Positions 26,186 to 34,865 of a stretch of 54,298 bases of DNA are shown here, piece after piece. Position 1 is the stretch's first letter. Every line of letters begins with the position of its first letter. Location: positions 1 through 54,298 of the forward strand of contig JAGFJD010000306.1 of the NCBI GenBank assembly GCA_024102975.1, in the 5' to 3' direction. The position numbers were made by a program, and so were the translations under genes. The DNA comes from Phaeodactylibacter sp. GTDB lineage: Bacteria > Bacteroidota > Bacteroidia > Chitinophagales > Saprospiraceae. The notes beneath the pieces are model-generated. The model did no database searches, had not been told where the DNA came from, and saw only the letters and a program-made list of their open reading frames with translations.

Positions 26186-27520
26186 TCAGCTGTTTTCACC
26201 CTCTGCCTGTTCAAATTGGGGCGGCAGATACCCCACTGCTTTATGTTCCAGCTCTTCAAAGAAATTGGCTTCAGCTTTCCTCGTCCGGGCCAGGAAGAAG
26301 GACATCGGTACCAACCAGATCAGTGCGATAAAGGATGTGTCGAATGCCGTCCCTAATGCTCCGGAGACTTTGTCCAGGGCAATGCCTTGCTCTACCGTAG
26401 TAGGAGCGGAAAAAATAGCTCCTGCATTTTCCATCGCCAGGATGATCCCAAAAATCGTCCCGATAAACCCGAAGGTCGGCGTAGCCCAGATGAGGAAATT
26501 GATGATCTCGTATTCGCCAATTTCGACGGAGTTGCGATAAGCTTCTACCCTTTCCCTGGCTACATCGTAAATAGAGGCTTCGGGGTCGCTGTTTTTTATG
26601 TTGATGGTATCCTTGATCAGCCTGACCGGCAGGAACATGCCCGGATAATTGCGCCTGTCGTCCAGTTTTCCAAAATAACCCGATAGTATGTTCCAAACGT
26701 TGAGAGAATCTCCATGCCAGGGCAGCCGGTTGTGGTAGTTGAGGTAGGATTGCATCCTGCACCAGGGCATCCTCAGCAATAGCAGCATGATCAGGCACCA
26801 GACGGCGGCAGTAAATGTTACCCATTGGATTCCTCCTCCCAAAGCGATCAAACGCCTCCGGGGATGCGAAATGCCGTTGTCCAGCTTATCCCGGAGATAC
26901 TGGACGGAGCTGACAAATATAAAGCGTTTCCAGTTAGCGGAGTTGATGCTTCTCGAATCGCCTTCGTAACTTTTATGCAAGCGAATGCTGTCCGCAATTT
27001 CATTGGGGCTCAGGGGATCAAAATAGGGGATCAATTTCAGCGTCCACCAACTTCTCCGGAGGTCTCCGATGATCATTTTTTTTAATTGAGAAGCCTCGAT
27101 ACTATTCCCGGCAAAATCCGCGACGGCCTGTACCGTTATCTTCTTTTCCGCAAAGCTGCTTTTGAGCGCTGACCGGATGGAATCCTCCGCCTCAGATATC
27201 TTATCCTTCCAATCCGGCAGCAAGCGGTCGATAACGGCGGCAGGCAATTCGTCTGCTCCAACACCGGGGATCGGCTTTTCCCGGGTTTCGATTTTACGAA
27301 GGTCCCGCCCGATGCACCAATGTTCAAAAGAGATGTAGATATTCCCAGCGACAAGGACGGCAACCAGGGCCAAAAGAAAAGAAAAAATGACCGTTCTTTG
27401 CGGAACATCAAGGGGAGACCGGCCAGAAAGGCTGGATTTCCCGGCATTTGCCGGCCGATAGGCTCTGACCAGCAGCTTATGTGTCCACTTTTTGGGAGGG
27501 CCTGTTTCCGGATTTTCCAT
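26186..27520 (-). CDS. MotA/TolQ/ExbB-type proton channel protein
   Basis: A 444-residue inner-membrane protein with four TM segments at about 43-65, 224-249, 338-363 and 390-411. The last two hold the family core: FLIWATPTFGFIGTIFGIILAM, given as WATPTFGFIGTIFG, and LDKVSGALGTAFDTSFIALIW, seen as GALGTAFDTSFIAL, which line the proton path in TolQ/ExbB/MotA. A segment of about 155 residues between TM1 and TM2 should be periplasmic and is unusually large; the loop 250-337 is cytoplasmic and amphipathic. The C-terminal tail is short, unlike the long tail of ZorA. It lies 24 bp after the 918-residue gene and 2 bp before the first ExbD-like gene, so the three form a motor cassette. Confidence 0.88.
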   Translation of the reverse strand: MENPETGPPKKWTHKLLVRAYRPANAGKSSLSGRSPLDVPQRTVIFSFLLALVAVLVAGNIYISFEHWCIGRDLRKIETREKPIPGVGADELPAAVIDRLLPDWKDKISEAEDSIRSALKSSFAEKKITVQAVADFAGNSIEASQLKKMIIGDLRRSWWTLKLIPYFDPLSPNEIADSIRLHKSYEGDSRSINSANWKRFIFVSSVQYLRDKLDNGISHPRRRLIALGGGIQWVTFTAAVWCLIMLLLLRMPWCRMQSYLNYHNRLPWHGDSLNVWNILSGYFGKLDDRRNYPGMFLPVRLIKDTINIKNSDPEASIYDVARERVEAYRNSVEIGEYEIINFLIWATPTFGFIGTIFGIILAMENAGAIFSAPTTVEQGIALDKVSGALGTAFDTSFIALIWLVPMSFFLARTRKAEANFFEELEHKAVGYLPPQFEQAEGENS

Positions 27521-27544
27521 ATAGGGTGAATTTGAATTATCTTT

Positions 27545-30301
27545 CTACTTTGAGTTAACTCTGTCAAAATATCCCAGCGGGTTGGCGCGCCAAAGCCGGG
27601 TATCTTTCCAATTCTCTCTTGCCCAGGCATCGAAAAGCACTTCCTTCGAAGGCATGGCGCCGCTGTTTTTTTCCTTGGGTAAATATACCAGGTCTCCGTC
27701 GAGCTTAATAAGTTTATTAATTTGCTCAAGCCCCGTAAAGGGAAAATCCCTGAAGGATTGGGATAGAAAGACGCCCACCTCATTGTCCTTTGCCAGCCCC
27801 AGGCGTGTAATCCCGAACCAGGCGTATAAACCGGAAACAGTGCTTCTGGCGATTTGAGTTTTAAATTCTTCCCTGCGCCAATCTTCCCTGTACCTTTGAG
27901 CCAAAACGGACCAGTTTTCGTCCCATTCGCCTTCTACCAGATATATACCTATGGGATCATGGCTTAGGCCGTCGGCAATCCTGAATATCTCTTTCCGGGC
28001 AGCCGGGTTATCCCGGTAAAGAAGGACTCTTCCGGGCGAATCCCGGTCATAGGCAAGGAAATCCAGCAAGGTGAAACTTTCCGGCCGATCGGCTCTTTCC
28101 AGATAGAAATCTTGTTCGGCCTCACTTTTTTGCATAGGCAGCTTCCGAACATATCCTTCCATCAATTCTCCGGCCAGCAAAAATGGTTTTTTGCCATCGA
28201 TCAATTGGTGTTGATCGGGAGGAAGCCAGGGATTGGCCTTCGCCACCCACGACCAAAGATGGCCTTTGTTGGCACTGCTGACCATGCAAACCCGGGTAGT
28301 ATCGCTGCCGTTGGCAGCGGCAATGACTTCCAGGCCAGGGTCGGCCAGGCACAGCCAGGCCAGCCAGGGGTCTTTAAAGTTGCTCACTTCCCTAAACCAA
28401 AGGTTTGTGGAGGCCTGGGCGCCAGTGCTTTGATAGCTGGCGAAATTACCATCATCTTTTTCTATTAGGTAAAGTAACTTGCCGCCGATGCTGAAGGTTT
28501 CCACTAATGGCATGGGCATAATACTGTTCGGGTCAAGGATGCGCTCTCCCATAGCGCCAAATGGCGACTGCCCGGCTACGGTAAAGTTTTGAGGATAGAC
28601 TTGCCGGATGATGTCGGTATTGCCGGCGAAGTGCCCGGAAATATGCTCTTGCAAAAACGCATCATAGAGGCCAGGGTTCTTTCTTAGCGCTTTTGAATAT
28701 TCAATGGCGATATCTATACTGCCCGGCCCTTTGTCAAATAGGTTTTTGAGCGGGGCATATTCTGTTGGTTCACTTGGCGAATTGAGCTTCCAGGCCCTCA
28801 GATAGTCTCTGGGGATACTTGTTATAAAAGTGTAGTTGTCAATTCCTGGATTTAATAGTTTGACTCCATTATCCAAAGCAGCGAGTTGGGCCAACCACTG
28901 GTCAGCTGTGTCGACAGAAGCTATACCAGAAAACCATGAAGAAATTGGTACACCGGCAGCATCTCTGAAATAATATTTACTATCGTTGGTTTTCTTTAAC
29001 AACAAGCTGAAATTCCCGGAATAGGAAGTATTGGTCAATTTCAAATAATCGGCTAAATCCGTAGCATCACCTGGATAATTGTATAAAGCTCTATCTCCAA
29101 ATGCTTTTATAATATATTTCACGGATGTATTCTCTGCCCATTCTTTAACCAGCTTGTGTACTATTGAACTGATATAGAAATTTTTATCTCTTTTCAGGTA
29201 GTTCACAAAATCAGCCTGAAGAGTTGTATCAACGAGGTTAACAGGACTGTAAAGCAAAGAGCCATTTTCATCAACACATAAAATGTAGTTGTCACAAGCA
29301 TAAACTGAAAATAAAACCCCGGCACTATTTTTAAATTCATCCAATTCTACACGACAGGCGAAACACAAAATTGTGAGCCAGGCAATATGTTTATTATTCT
29401 TAAAATCATGAGACTTGTAAAAGGGCGCAGGTGTTTCTGAGCTTGCTGACCAAACTTCGTAATTGTAGTCACTTAAACCCTTTTTTTGAAGCTTGACTAA
29501 AAAGTGTAAAGGAGCGTTGTAGTTGTTATTGGATAGAGCATCGCTCAGGCATTGAGGCCGGTTTTTGGTTTTGTCCAATTCAAAAACAGCTGTTGGATTT
29601 TCTGCATAATCAGTACAATCTTTCTTTATTCCATAAGCATTTCTCTGGATGCAATTATCAGGAAGGACCGCAATCACCTTAAATTCCTCATTCGGATTTG
29701 TTGTCCACCTTCTTATCATTTCCGGCAGGCGGGATTTTTTATACTGATAACCATCGTTTTGTTTCAGAAACAATATAAATTCTCTATTTTCTTCCTCTCC
29801 TGAAACAAAATCAATAAAAGACAATTCTCTGGGAGGAGCATCTTTGTTAATTATATCAGGTTTCCAAACCCAAATGGAATATTTGTTGTTGAATTTTCCT
29901 CCAAAAACCAAAGCCTTGTTTTGTTCATCTAAAATTATGTCAAGGTTTGGTTTAGCAATTGCTAACAGCCATAAAAAATAATTCCCTCCTAATTTACTAT
30001 CTATATTTTCGCTATACCATGTTGGAGCAGTTGAACCGTCAGACTTGATAATACTAAATTTCTTTTCAGAAGGCACCCATTGCAGTTTATCTCCTACCGC
30101 TCCATTCTCAATTTTCCTTTTTATACAATCCTTGGCAATTTCTAAGGAACCTGAAGGCGTATTATCTCTTTTTAAACAATCCACATATAAGGATGCAACA
30201 TGTTTGCCTTGAGGATTTTGAAAAGTAAGACTAATGATCGCTGCTAATGCGATAACAATTGTTTTTTCAGATTGAAAAGCAATAAAGAATGGAGTTTGCA
30301 T
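27545..30301 (-). CDS. Large exported protein built from an unrecognised repeated module
   Basis: A 918-residue protein with a hydrophobic N-terminal segment (KTIVIALAAIISLTF) that should act as a signal peptide or anchor. I do not recognise the family. At least four copies of one module are visible at about residues 78-150, 265-345, 430-495 and 602-686. Each has a strand F(S/L)(I/L)(I/V/L), a Tyr/Trp-rich hairpin, a Trp, then a helix of the type DxWLAWLxxxDPxxEV (GGNYFLWLLAIAKPNL, KHIAWLTILCFACRVEL, ADQWLAQLAALDNGVKL, KDPWLAWLCLADPGLEV) and a closing strand pair. The same module occurs twice in the next gene upstream. Helical links such as LPEMIRRW and VHKLVKEWAE precede modules 2 and 3. It starts 3 bp after the 480-residue gene. 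Confidence 0.78.
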   Translation of the reverse strand: MQTPFFIAFQSEKTIVIALAAIISLTFQNPQGKHVASLYVDCLKRDNTPSGSLEIAKDCIKRKIENGAVGDKLQWVPSEKKFSIIKSDGSTAPTWYSENIDSKLGGNYFLWLLAIAKPNLDIILDEQNKALVFGGKFNNKYSIWVWKPDIINKDAPPRELSFIDFVSGEEENREFILFLKQNDGYQYKKSRLPEMIRRWTTNPNEEFKVIAVLPDNCIQRNAYGIKKDCTDYAENPTAVFELDKTKNRPQCLSDALSNNNYNAPLHFLVKLQKKGLSDYNYEVWSASSETPAPFYKSHDFKNNKHIAWLTILCFACRVELDEFKNSAGVLFSVYACDNYILCVDENGSLLYSPVNLVDTTLQADFVNYLKRDKNFYISSIVHKLVKEWAENTSVKYIIKAFGDRALYNYPGDATDLADYLKLTNTSYSGNFSLLLKKTNDSKYYFRDAAGVPISSWFSGIASVDTADQWLAQLAALDNGVKLLNPGIDNYTFITSIPRDYLRAWKLNSPSEPTEYAPLKNLFDKGPGSIDIAIEYSKALRKNPGLYDAFLQEHISGHFAGNTDIIRQVYPQNFTVAGQSPFGAMGERILDPNSIMPMPLVETFSIGGKLLYLIEKDDGNFASYQSTGAQASTNLWFREVSNFKDPWLAWLCLADPGLEVIAAANGSDTTRVCMVSSANKGHLWSWVAKANPWLPPDQHQLIDGKKPFLLAGELMEGYVRKLPMQKSEAEQDFYLERADRPESFTLLDFLAYDRDSPGRVLLYRDNPAARKEIFRIADGLSHDPIGIYLVEGEWDENWSVLAQRYREDWRREEFKTQIARSTVSGLYAWFGITRLGLAKDNEVGVFLSQSFRDFPFTGLEQINKLIKLDGDLVYLPKEKNSGAMPSKEVLFDAWARENWKDTRLWRANPLGYFDRVNSK

Positions 30302-30304
30302 ATT

Positions 30305-31747
30305 CTAAAAATAAATTTCAAGGTTAGGGTGTATCTTCCTATTCTTTTTCATGAAATTCAAATAAGCTTCTTTTTCCCAATCTTCCATCTGTTTCCCGGG
30401 CTCTCCGGTTAGAATACCTCTTGAAGGTGGTTTGTCATTATTTTCAGGAATTTCCAAGATGTACAAATCATCTGGGTTGCCTGTTAATAAGGCAATTTTG
30501 TTGCCTTCCATTTTTAATACTTTGCAATAAGGATCTGCCACTGCGAGCAAAGCCAGGTAGGGGTTTTTGTACCCGTTCTCGGAGACTTCTCCATACCATT
30601 CCACCTTTTCGATCTGCCCGGCATTGGGGCCGTAGATTTCGTAAGTCGTATCTGTATAATTGTAGATCAGGAAGTTCGCATCCGCTGACACGCCGCCTTC
30701 CGTATCATTCCATGCCTCTTTCGGGCTGGCGTATTTGTGGCTTCTCCCTCTGAAAACAACACTGGCTTTTATATATTTCACATCCCCCCCCCGGCGCCAT
30801 TCCTCTATCATGGCACGCAGCGGTTCCCGGAGCGAGGCGCCCGAACTAAGGAGCTCCGTTAAGCGGCTTTTATTTTCTTCGGAATCCAGTTGGATGGGAT
30901 CGTATGAGAAACCATTCTGTTCTAAGCCGAGGATGTAGTTTTTCCCCTTGTAACGGCCTCTGACGACCGCTTTTGAATTTTCCGGTATGGGAGGAATAAC
31001 AACGGTTATCGTTGGGTCTAAATAAGTCATAATAGCCAATTTTTCGATCAATCCATAGGATGAATCCCACAAACCGGGACCGATACCGTCTAGCTTTTTG
31101 TTCCCGCCCTGATAGGCTATCCATATATATTGGGGGCCCTTCAGCAGGATTAAGAAATCATTGTCGCTAGTGGGGTCTTCCTCCGAATTTTCCCATCCCC
31201 AAGCCTCATTGGCTTTCCGGATGTTTTCCCAACCTTCTTTCCTTATAACTATAACTCTTTCCTCAGCCGCTTGTATAGGGGGCAGGCTGATGGATAAAGA
31301 CTTCATGCTTCCAGGCTTGAACTGGCATTTTTCCTGAACCAACTCCACGCGGCCATAGCTTTTAAAATCCCTGGTAATTGCCCATACGTTACAATTTAGT
31401 ACAGGATCAGGGCCTGGAAGAACCCAAATTTCATTAGCTACTTTTTTAGAATCTTCAGTTGACGAATTTTTAGGATTCTCACTTTTATTTGGTTTTGCTT
31501 TAGTGATCGCTTCTTTGGAGCTTTCATGGCTGTCCCCGTCAAAAGCGCAGCTGTCTAATATCCATTGCAGCTTTTCCTCGTACAAGCTACAGGCATTGCC
31601 ATCCCCCTCGCTGCAGGCAATATAGGCGTCCATTAGTTCGGTACCGCTACAGGGGCTATCGGTCCCGGTGTATATTGCCGGCACGCTTTGCGCGTTTAAC
31701 CACGAAGCCAAAACAAGGAGCCAAAAGTTGAATAAGCACTTTTTCAT
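30305..31747 (-). CDS. Exported protein with two copies of the same repeated module
   Basis: A 480-residue protein with a clear signal peptide (KKCLFNFWLLVLASWLNAQ). After a Cys-containing N-terminal part (TELMDAYIACSEGDGNACSLY) and a low-complexity linker, two modules like those of the 918-residue protein appear at about 180-275 and 345-433: AWGWENSEEDPTSDNDFLIL with LAIMTYLDPTITVV, and AWNDTEGGVSADANFLIY with YLALLAVADPYCKVL, each ending in YIL. The second is preceded by LREPLRAMIEEWRRGGDVKYI, seen as AMIEEWRRGGD. The codons for that Gly-Gly contain a run of nine G (30784-30792), a possible slippage site. It lies 6 bp after the thiol-enzyme gene. Family not recognised. Confidence 0.78.
   Translation of the reverse strand: MKKCLFNFWLLVLASWLNAQSVPAIYTGTDSPCSGTELMDAYIACSEGDGNACSLYEEKLQWILDSCAFDGDSHESSKEAITKAKPNKSENPKNSSTEDSKKVANEIWVLPGPDPVLNCNVWAITRDFKSYGRVELVQEKCQFKPGSMKSLSISLPPIQAAEERVIVIRKEGWENIRKANEAWGWENSEEDPTSDNDFLILLKGPQYIWIAYQGGNKKLDGIGPGLWDSSYGLIEKLAIMTYLDPTITVVIPPIPENSKAVVRGRYKGKNYILGLEQNGFSYDPIQLDSEENKSRLTELLSSGASLREPLRAMIEEWRRGGDVKYIKASVVFRGRSHKYASPKEAWNDTEGGVSADANFLIYNYTDTTYEIYGPNAGQIEKVEWYGEVSENGYKNPYLALLAVADPYCKVLKMEGNKIALLTGNPDDLYILEIPENNDKPPSRGILTGEPGKQMEDWEKEAYLNFMKKNRKIHPNLEIYF
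30784..30792 (-). repeat. Nine-base homopolymer (C on plus, G on the coding strand)
   Basis: A run of nine C (nine G in the coding strand) lies in the 480-residue gene at the codons for Arg-Gly-Gly-Asp near residues 318-322. Gain or loss of one base would truncate the protein before its second module. Confidence 0.8.
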
Positions 31748-31753
31748 AGCCGT

Positions 31754-32206
31754 TCAATTTGCGTCCACCAGGTCAGCCATCCATTCCGCCGGGCTTTTCA
31801 TTCCGATATCCGGCGTATTTAAACCGGCGGCCCTGGCCATCCGCTGGGCAAAACGCCTGCAATCATTGATGCCAAAGGTATACTCGGCATGGATGTATTC
31901 CTTGATTACCGGGATAGTGTTCTGAAATTGGGCTTCGCTGATCTTAAAGGTGTAGGAGATGTCGGCCTTTCGGTATTTATCGCTGACGAGCCCCTGTAAT
32001 GTAGTCGGGTCATCGTCCGTCGGATAAAAACCGAAATTGAAGTTATGAGTGCCATTGTCCACTTCTACCCAAACGTGCCCCAGCCATTCTTCCAGCGTGG
32101 AGATGTTGGCAAAAAACGTGATGGTGGCTGTTTTTTGAGCAAAGCCTTCAGGTACATTGACAAACATACAAACGGCCAGGCCAATAAATAAAGCATAGTT
32201 TCTCAT
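31754..32206 (-). CDS. Small exported NlpC/LRAT-like thiol enzyme (candidate effector)
   Basis: A 150-residue protein with a signal peptide (YALFIGLAVCMFVNVPEGFAQ, cut near GFAQ). The mature part has GHVWVEVDNG, with a His in the strand position, FNFGFYPTDDD, and later EYTFGINDCRRFAQRMARAAG, with Cys in a NDCRxFA motif at the start of a helix. His before Cys is the order of circularly permuted papain-like enzymes (LRAT/DUF-type NlpC relatives), which act as amidases, peptidases or acyltransferases on cell wall or lipid. That assignment rests on these two motifs only. It is the only gene of the operon with a visible catalytic signature outside the STAND and motor parts, so it could be the effector (inference). 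It lies 9 bp after the 818-residue gene. Confidence 0.65.
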   Translation of the reverse strand: MRNYALFIGLAVCMFVNVPEGFAQKTATITFFANISTLEEWLGHVWVEVDNGTHNFNFGFYPTDDDPTTLQGLVSDKYRKADISYTFKISEAQFQNTIPVIKEYIHAEYTFGINDCRRFAQRMARAAGLNTPDIGMKSPAEWMADLVDAN

Positions 32207-32215
32207 GGTTCAGGT

Positions 32216-34672
32216 TTATTTGCTGTTTTGCAGTTTTCTTTCGTACAATACCCCCTGCGCGTAATTCCGGTCCTCCAATTGCTTATTCAGGACTTTCTGA
32301 AGTACTTCCATCATTTCCTTTTTGTTCTTGAACCTTTGCCTGATGTAGTCGGCCTGCTTGAACTCTTCCTTTTTCAGGCCTTCTAGCTGCAGGTCGATGG
32401 CCCGGTCAAAATCCAATGCCTGTAAGGCCTCTATGGCTTCCCTAGAGGTTATGCGCATTTCCTGGGCAAAATCGGCCATCAATTGTTTTTGGTCCAGTTG
32501 AAATTCGCCGTTCAAAAGCTGCTGAACCTGGCTGTATTCAAAACCCAACCTGGATAATCCTTCCTCCAGCAACTTTTTCACTTCAACCTTTTCTCCCTGT
32601 ATGGCCTGGTCCAGCACAAAAGCGCCTGTTCCTATGGCGTTTTTGATCATGTCGTTTTCAATGGCGTTGTCCAGGAAAACCTCTAATGCTTTTTTGATCT
32701 CTTCCTGGTTACCGCTGTTGATAATTGCTCTCACCGAACTCTGGTATCTTCCAAAGTAACTTCCGTATTTGTCCAGGGCGGCGTCTGCTGCGATTTGCAG
32801 CGCACGGGCATGGTTTTCGGCTTTTAAAGCGCCGAGGGCAGCTTCTATTTTGGCGGCGCTGATACCGGTTTTCCTCTGCACCGCATTGGCCAGGGTAGGG
32901 ATCATCCTCTCCAGGTCTATACGCTCTCCGCTTTGCGCCTTCTCCAGCAAATAGGCGCCGGCGCCTATGGCTTCTTTGATGATATCCTTGTCTACAAAAT
33001 TATCGACCAGGGTTTCGACTGCCTTTCTGGCGCCCTCTTCGTCAGGGTTGTCGATCAGGTCATTGATTACTGACTCGTACTCCTTGAAATACTCCGGATA
33101 ATAATCCCGAGGAATATTTTTGGCGCATTTCAGTGCCTCTTTGTAGTCTTTATTTTTCAGGTTTCTTAGGGTACACTCAAAATGTTCCTTGCTCAGTTTT
33201 GCCCGTTCCTGCACTGTTGTGCCAACAGCGGAGAGGGCGGCATCCTCATAATTACCGGCTATGAAGTCCTTGCAATCTCCCCGATAGGCCGCAGGCACGT
33301 ATGGGCACGCCATGCTCTGAACCTGATTGCGGGTGAATTTTTCCCAGTCTTTATCTTCTGCCAACTGTCTAAAAGCACCTACATTCATGTGCTTTAATAC
33401 CGGAATGCTGGACTTTTTGAGGTATTTATCCGCTTGTTTAAATACTTCTTCTTCAATCTTTTTTCTGGCCTTTTCCTTAATCTCTTTAATGCAACGGCCG
33501 TCGTCCTGTATATTAGAAGCAAGTGATTTAATGCAGTCGCATGGAATGTATTCACAGTATTTGTTTATGTTTCCAATATTCAGGCCATATCTATTCAGGT
33601 GTTTAATGGCGTCCGACAGGTCCAGTTCGTTCAGCAAACTTTGAAAATCGGGGTTCTCTACCAGGTTTTTTAATTTTTTTAAATCCTGATAGATCATATA
33701 TGCATATTTCGTTACGTCTGTTATGTGGTTCATCGCAGTATCCAACTCGTCCGGAGTGATCTCATCCTGGAGTTTCGCTATCGAGGAAGCAATCCTGTCC
33801 ATCACCTCCGGCATGATCATATAGGCGAGGGTCAGTATTTTTTCCACCTTATCCTTCATTTGGCAGCCAAAAAACGTGCAGTCGATGATATCGGTGAAAA
33901 CATCAACCAGGACGGCGAACCACTTGGAAAAGGAGTAGCTGACTGGGAAGGGGCCCTCCAGGCCGTTTCCTTTTTTTGAGGGTCCTGGGGGGTCATCAGT
34001 TTTCTCGTCTCCATATTGTTCCCGAAGATTCTTCATTTTTTTTTGAGCGCCCTTGTCCAGGGCAATTGCTTCAACTGCCCCTCTTACTTTTTCCAGCCCT
34101 TCCAGTTCGCTCAAATCCTTGGGAAACTCGCTCAGCTCAAATTGTTCGAGCTTCCGAAAACTATTTTCCAGGTCTTTTTCAAGTTCTGCCAGTTTCTCCG
34201 GCGAGACAATGTGCAGGTGCCCACCACTCCGCAATTCGGGGAAGCTCGATAAACTAATAGGTTTGCCTTTGGTCAAATAGAGAGAGGAAACAAAAATATA
34301 TTTCTTATGAGGTTCCAAGGCCGGATCATTCCGCAGCTGATAAAGCTTGTTAAAAGCATTTTTTTGTTCTTCATCGCTGTTCCAGGGGCCAAACCAATAG
34401 CTTGTAAGTTTCACCCGATAGGCGACATACCGCTCTCCTTCGGCCGGCATTCCTTCCTCTAAAATTTTAGCCTTCCATTCATTTGCCCAACCGCCGATGC
34501 TCTCCTTTGCACTTCGGTTATTATTTATTGCCACAAATTCATCCAAAGCGTCCCGGGGAAAGATGTAGGCACCGAGCCTGGCCTGCCCGGTTTGCGAGTA
34601 TATGGCACCACCGGAGCAAATCCAGATCAACAAAACTGCGAAGGGTTTAAGAAAGGGCAATGGGTCAGGCAT
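32216..34672 (-). CDS. Large exported helical-repeat protein, first gene of the operon
   Basis: An 818-residue protein with a signal peptide (FLKPFAVLLIWICSGGAIYSQ, cut after YSQ). The N-terminal 150 residues are mixed alpha-beta (YVAYRVKLTSYWFGPW, KKYIFVSSLYLT); the rest is nearly all helical and rich in Lys/Glu/Ala. Residues 524-598 and 635-709 are a clear internal duplication of 75 residues (YFKEYESVINDLIDNP with IKEAIGAGAYLLEKA, and YFGRYQSSVRAIINSG with IKNAIGTGAFVLDQA); the full unit is about 111 residues. A Cys-rich patch (CEYIPCDCIKS) lies mid-protein. No family is recognised. As first gene behind the divergent regulatory region it may set the stoichiometry or form a periplasmic scaffold (inference). 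Confidence 0.8.
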   Translation of the reverse strand: MPDPLPFLKPFAVLLIWICSGGAIYSQTGQARLGAYIFPRDALDEFVAINNNRSAKESIGGWANEWKAKILEEGMPAEGERYVAYRVKLTSYWFGPWNSDEEQKNAFNKLYQLRNDPALEPHKKYIFVSSLYLTKGKPISLSSFPELRSGGHLHIVSPEKLAELEKDLENSFRKLEQFELSEFPKDLSELEGLEKVRGAVEAIALDKGAQKKMKNLREQYGDEKTDDPPGPSKKGNGLEGPFPVSYSFSKWFAVLVDVFTDIIDCTFFGCQMKDKVEKILTLAYMIMPEVMDRIASSIAKLQDEITPDELDTAMNHITDVTKYAYMIYQDLKKLKNLVENPDFQSLLNELDLSDAIKHLNRYGLNIGNINKYCEYIPCDCIKSLASNIQDDGRCIKEIKEKARKKIEEEVFKQADKYLKKSSIPVLKHMNVGAFRQLAEDKDWEKFTRNQVQSMACPYVPAAYRGDCKDFIAGNYEDAALSAVGTTVQERAKLSKEHFECTLRNLKNKDYKEALKCAKNIPRDYYPEYFKEYESVINDLIDNPDEEGARKAVETLVDNFVDKDIIKEAIGAGAYLLEKAQSGERIDLERMIPTLANAVQRKTGISAAKIEAALGALKAENHARALQIAADAALDKYGSYFGRYQSSVRAIINSGNQEEIKKALEVFLDNAIENDMIKNAIGTGAFVLDQAIQGEKVEVKKLLEEGLSRLGFEYSQVQQLLNGEFQLDQKQLMADFAQEMRITSREAIEALQALDFDRAIDLQLEGLKKEEFKQADYIRQRFKNKKEMMEVLQKVLNKQLEDRNYAQGVLYERKLQNSK

Positions 34673-34691
34673 AGTTATGGTTTCAGGTTCC

Positions 34692-34722
34692 TAAAAATAA
34701 CATCTCCGGTTTTGCAAACCAA
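34692..34722 (-). promoter_or_regulatory. Candidate promoter of the ten-gene operon
   Basis: On the minus strand TTG (34722-34720) is followed after 20 bp by TATTTTTA (34699-34692), near the TTG/TAnnTTTG consensus (last base differs). The -7 box is 19 bp upstream of the ATG at 34672. Two palindromes overlap or adjoin it. Confidence 0.4.
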
Positions 34723-34865
34723 GTGTTTTGCAAAATTTTTTATGTCTTTTGGCAAAAGTTGCCGCATAAATATGCCAATTTTGCTAATTTCCTGGCATAA
34801 TAACAGGCAACAAAGCAAATAAACCACTTTTCAATAAGGGTTGCAAGGCAAAAACACGGCCGTGT
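34710..34865. promoter_or_regulatory. Cluster of palindromes in the divergent intergenic region
   Basis: The 310-bp gap between the operon and the divergent plus-strand gene holds several dyads: TTTTGCAAA (34710-34718), TTTTGCAAAA (34726-34735), TTTTGGCAAAA (34747-34757), ATGCCA/TGGCAT arms at about 34772-34796, and a perfect 12-bp palindrome ACACGGCCGTGT (34854-34865). The first three share one core and lie within or just upstream of the candidate promoter, as repressor operators often do. No regulator gene is assigned. Confidence 0.45.

Noticed and set aside
24979..27520. Reading the ExbB/ExbD-like genes as an ordinary TonB energising system
   Set aside because: No TonB gene is present; the periplasmic parts do not look like ExbD and the genes are locked inside an operon of unknown exported proteins.
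19667..34672. Assigning the operon to Zorya because of the MotA/MotB-like genes
   Set aside because: The channel protein has no long cytoplasmic tail, the MotB-like proteins lack a peptidoglycan-binding domain and there is no ZorC/D/E homologue.
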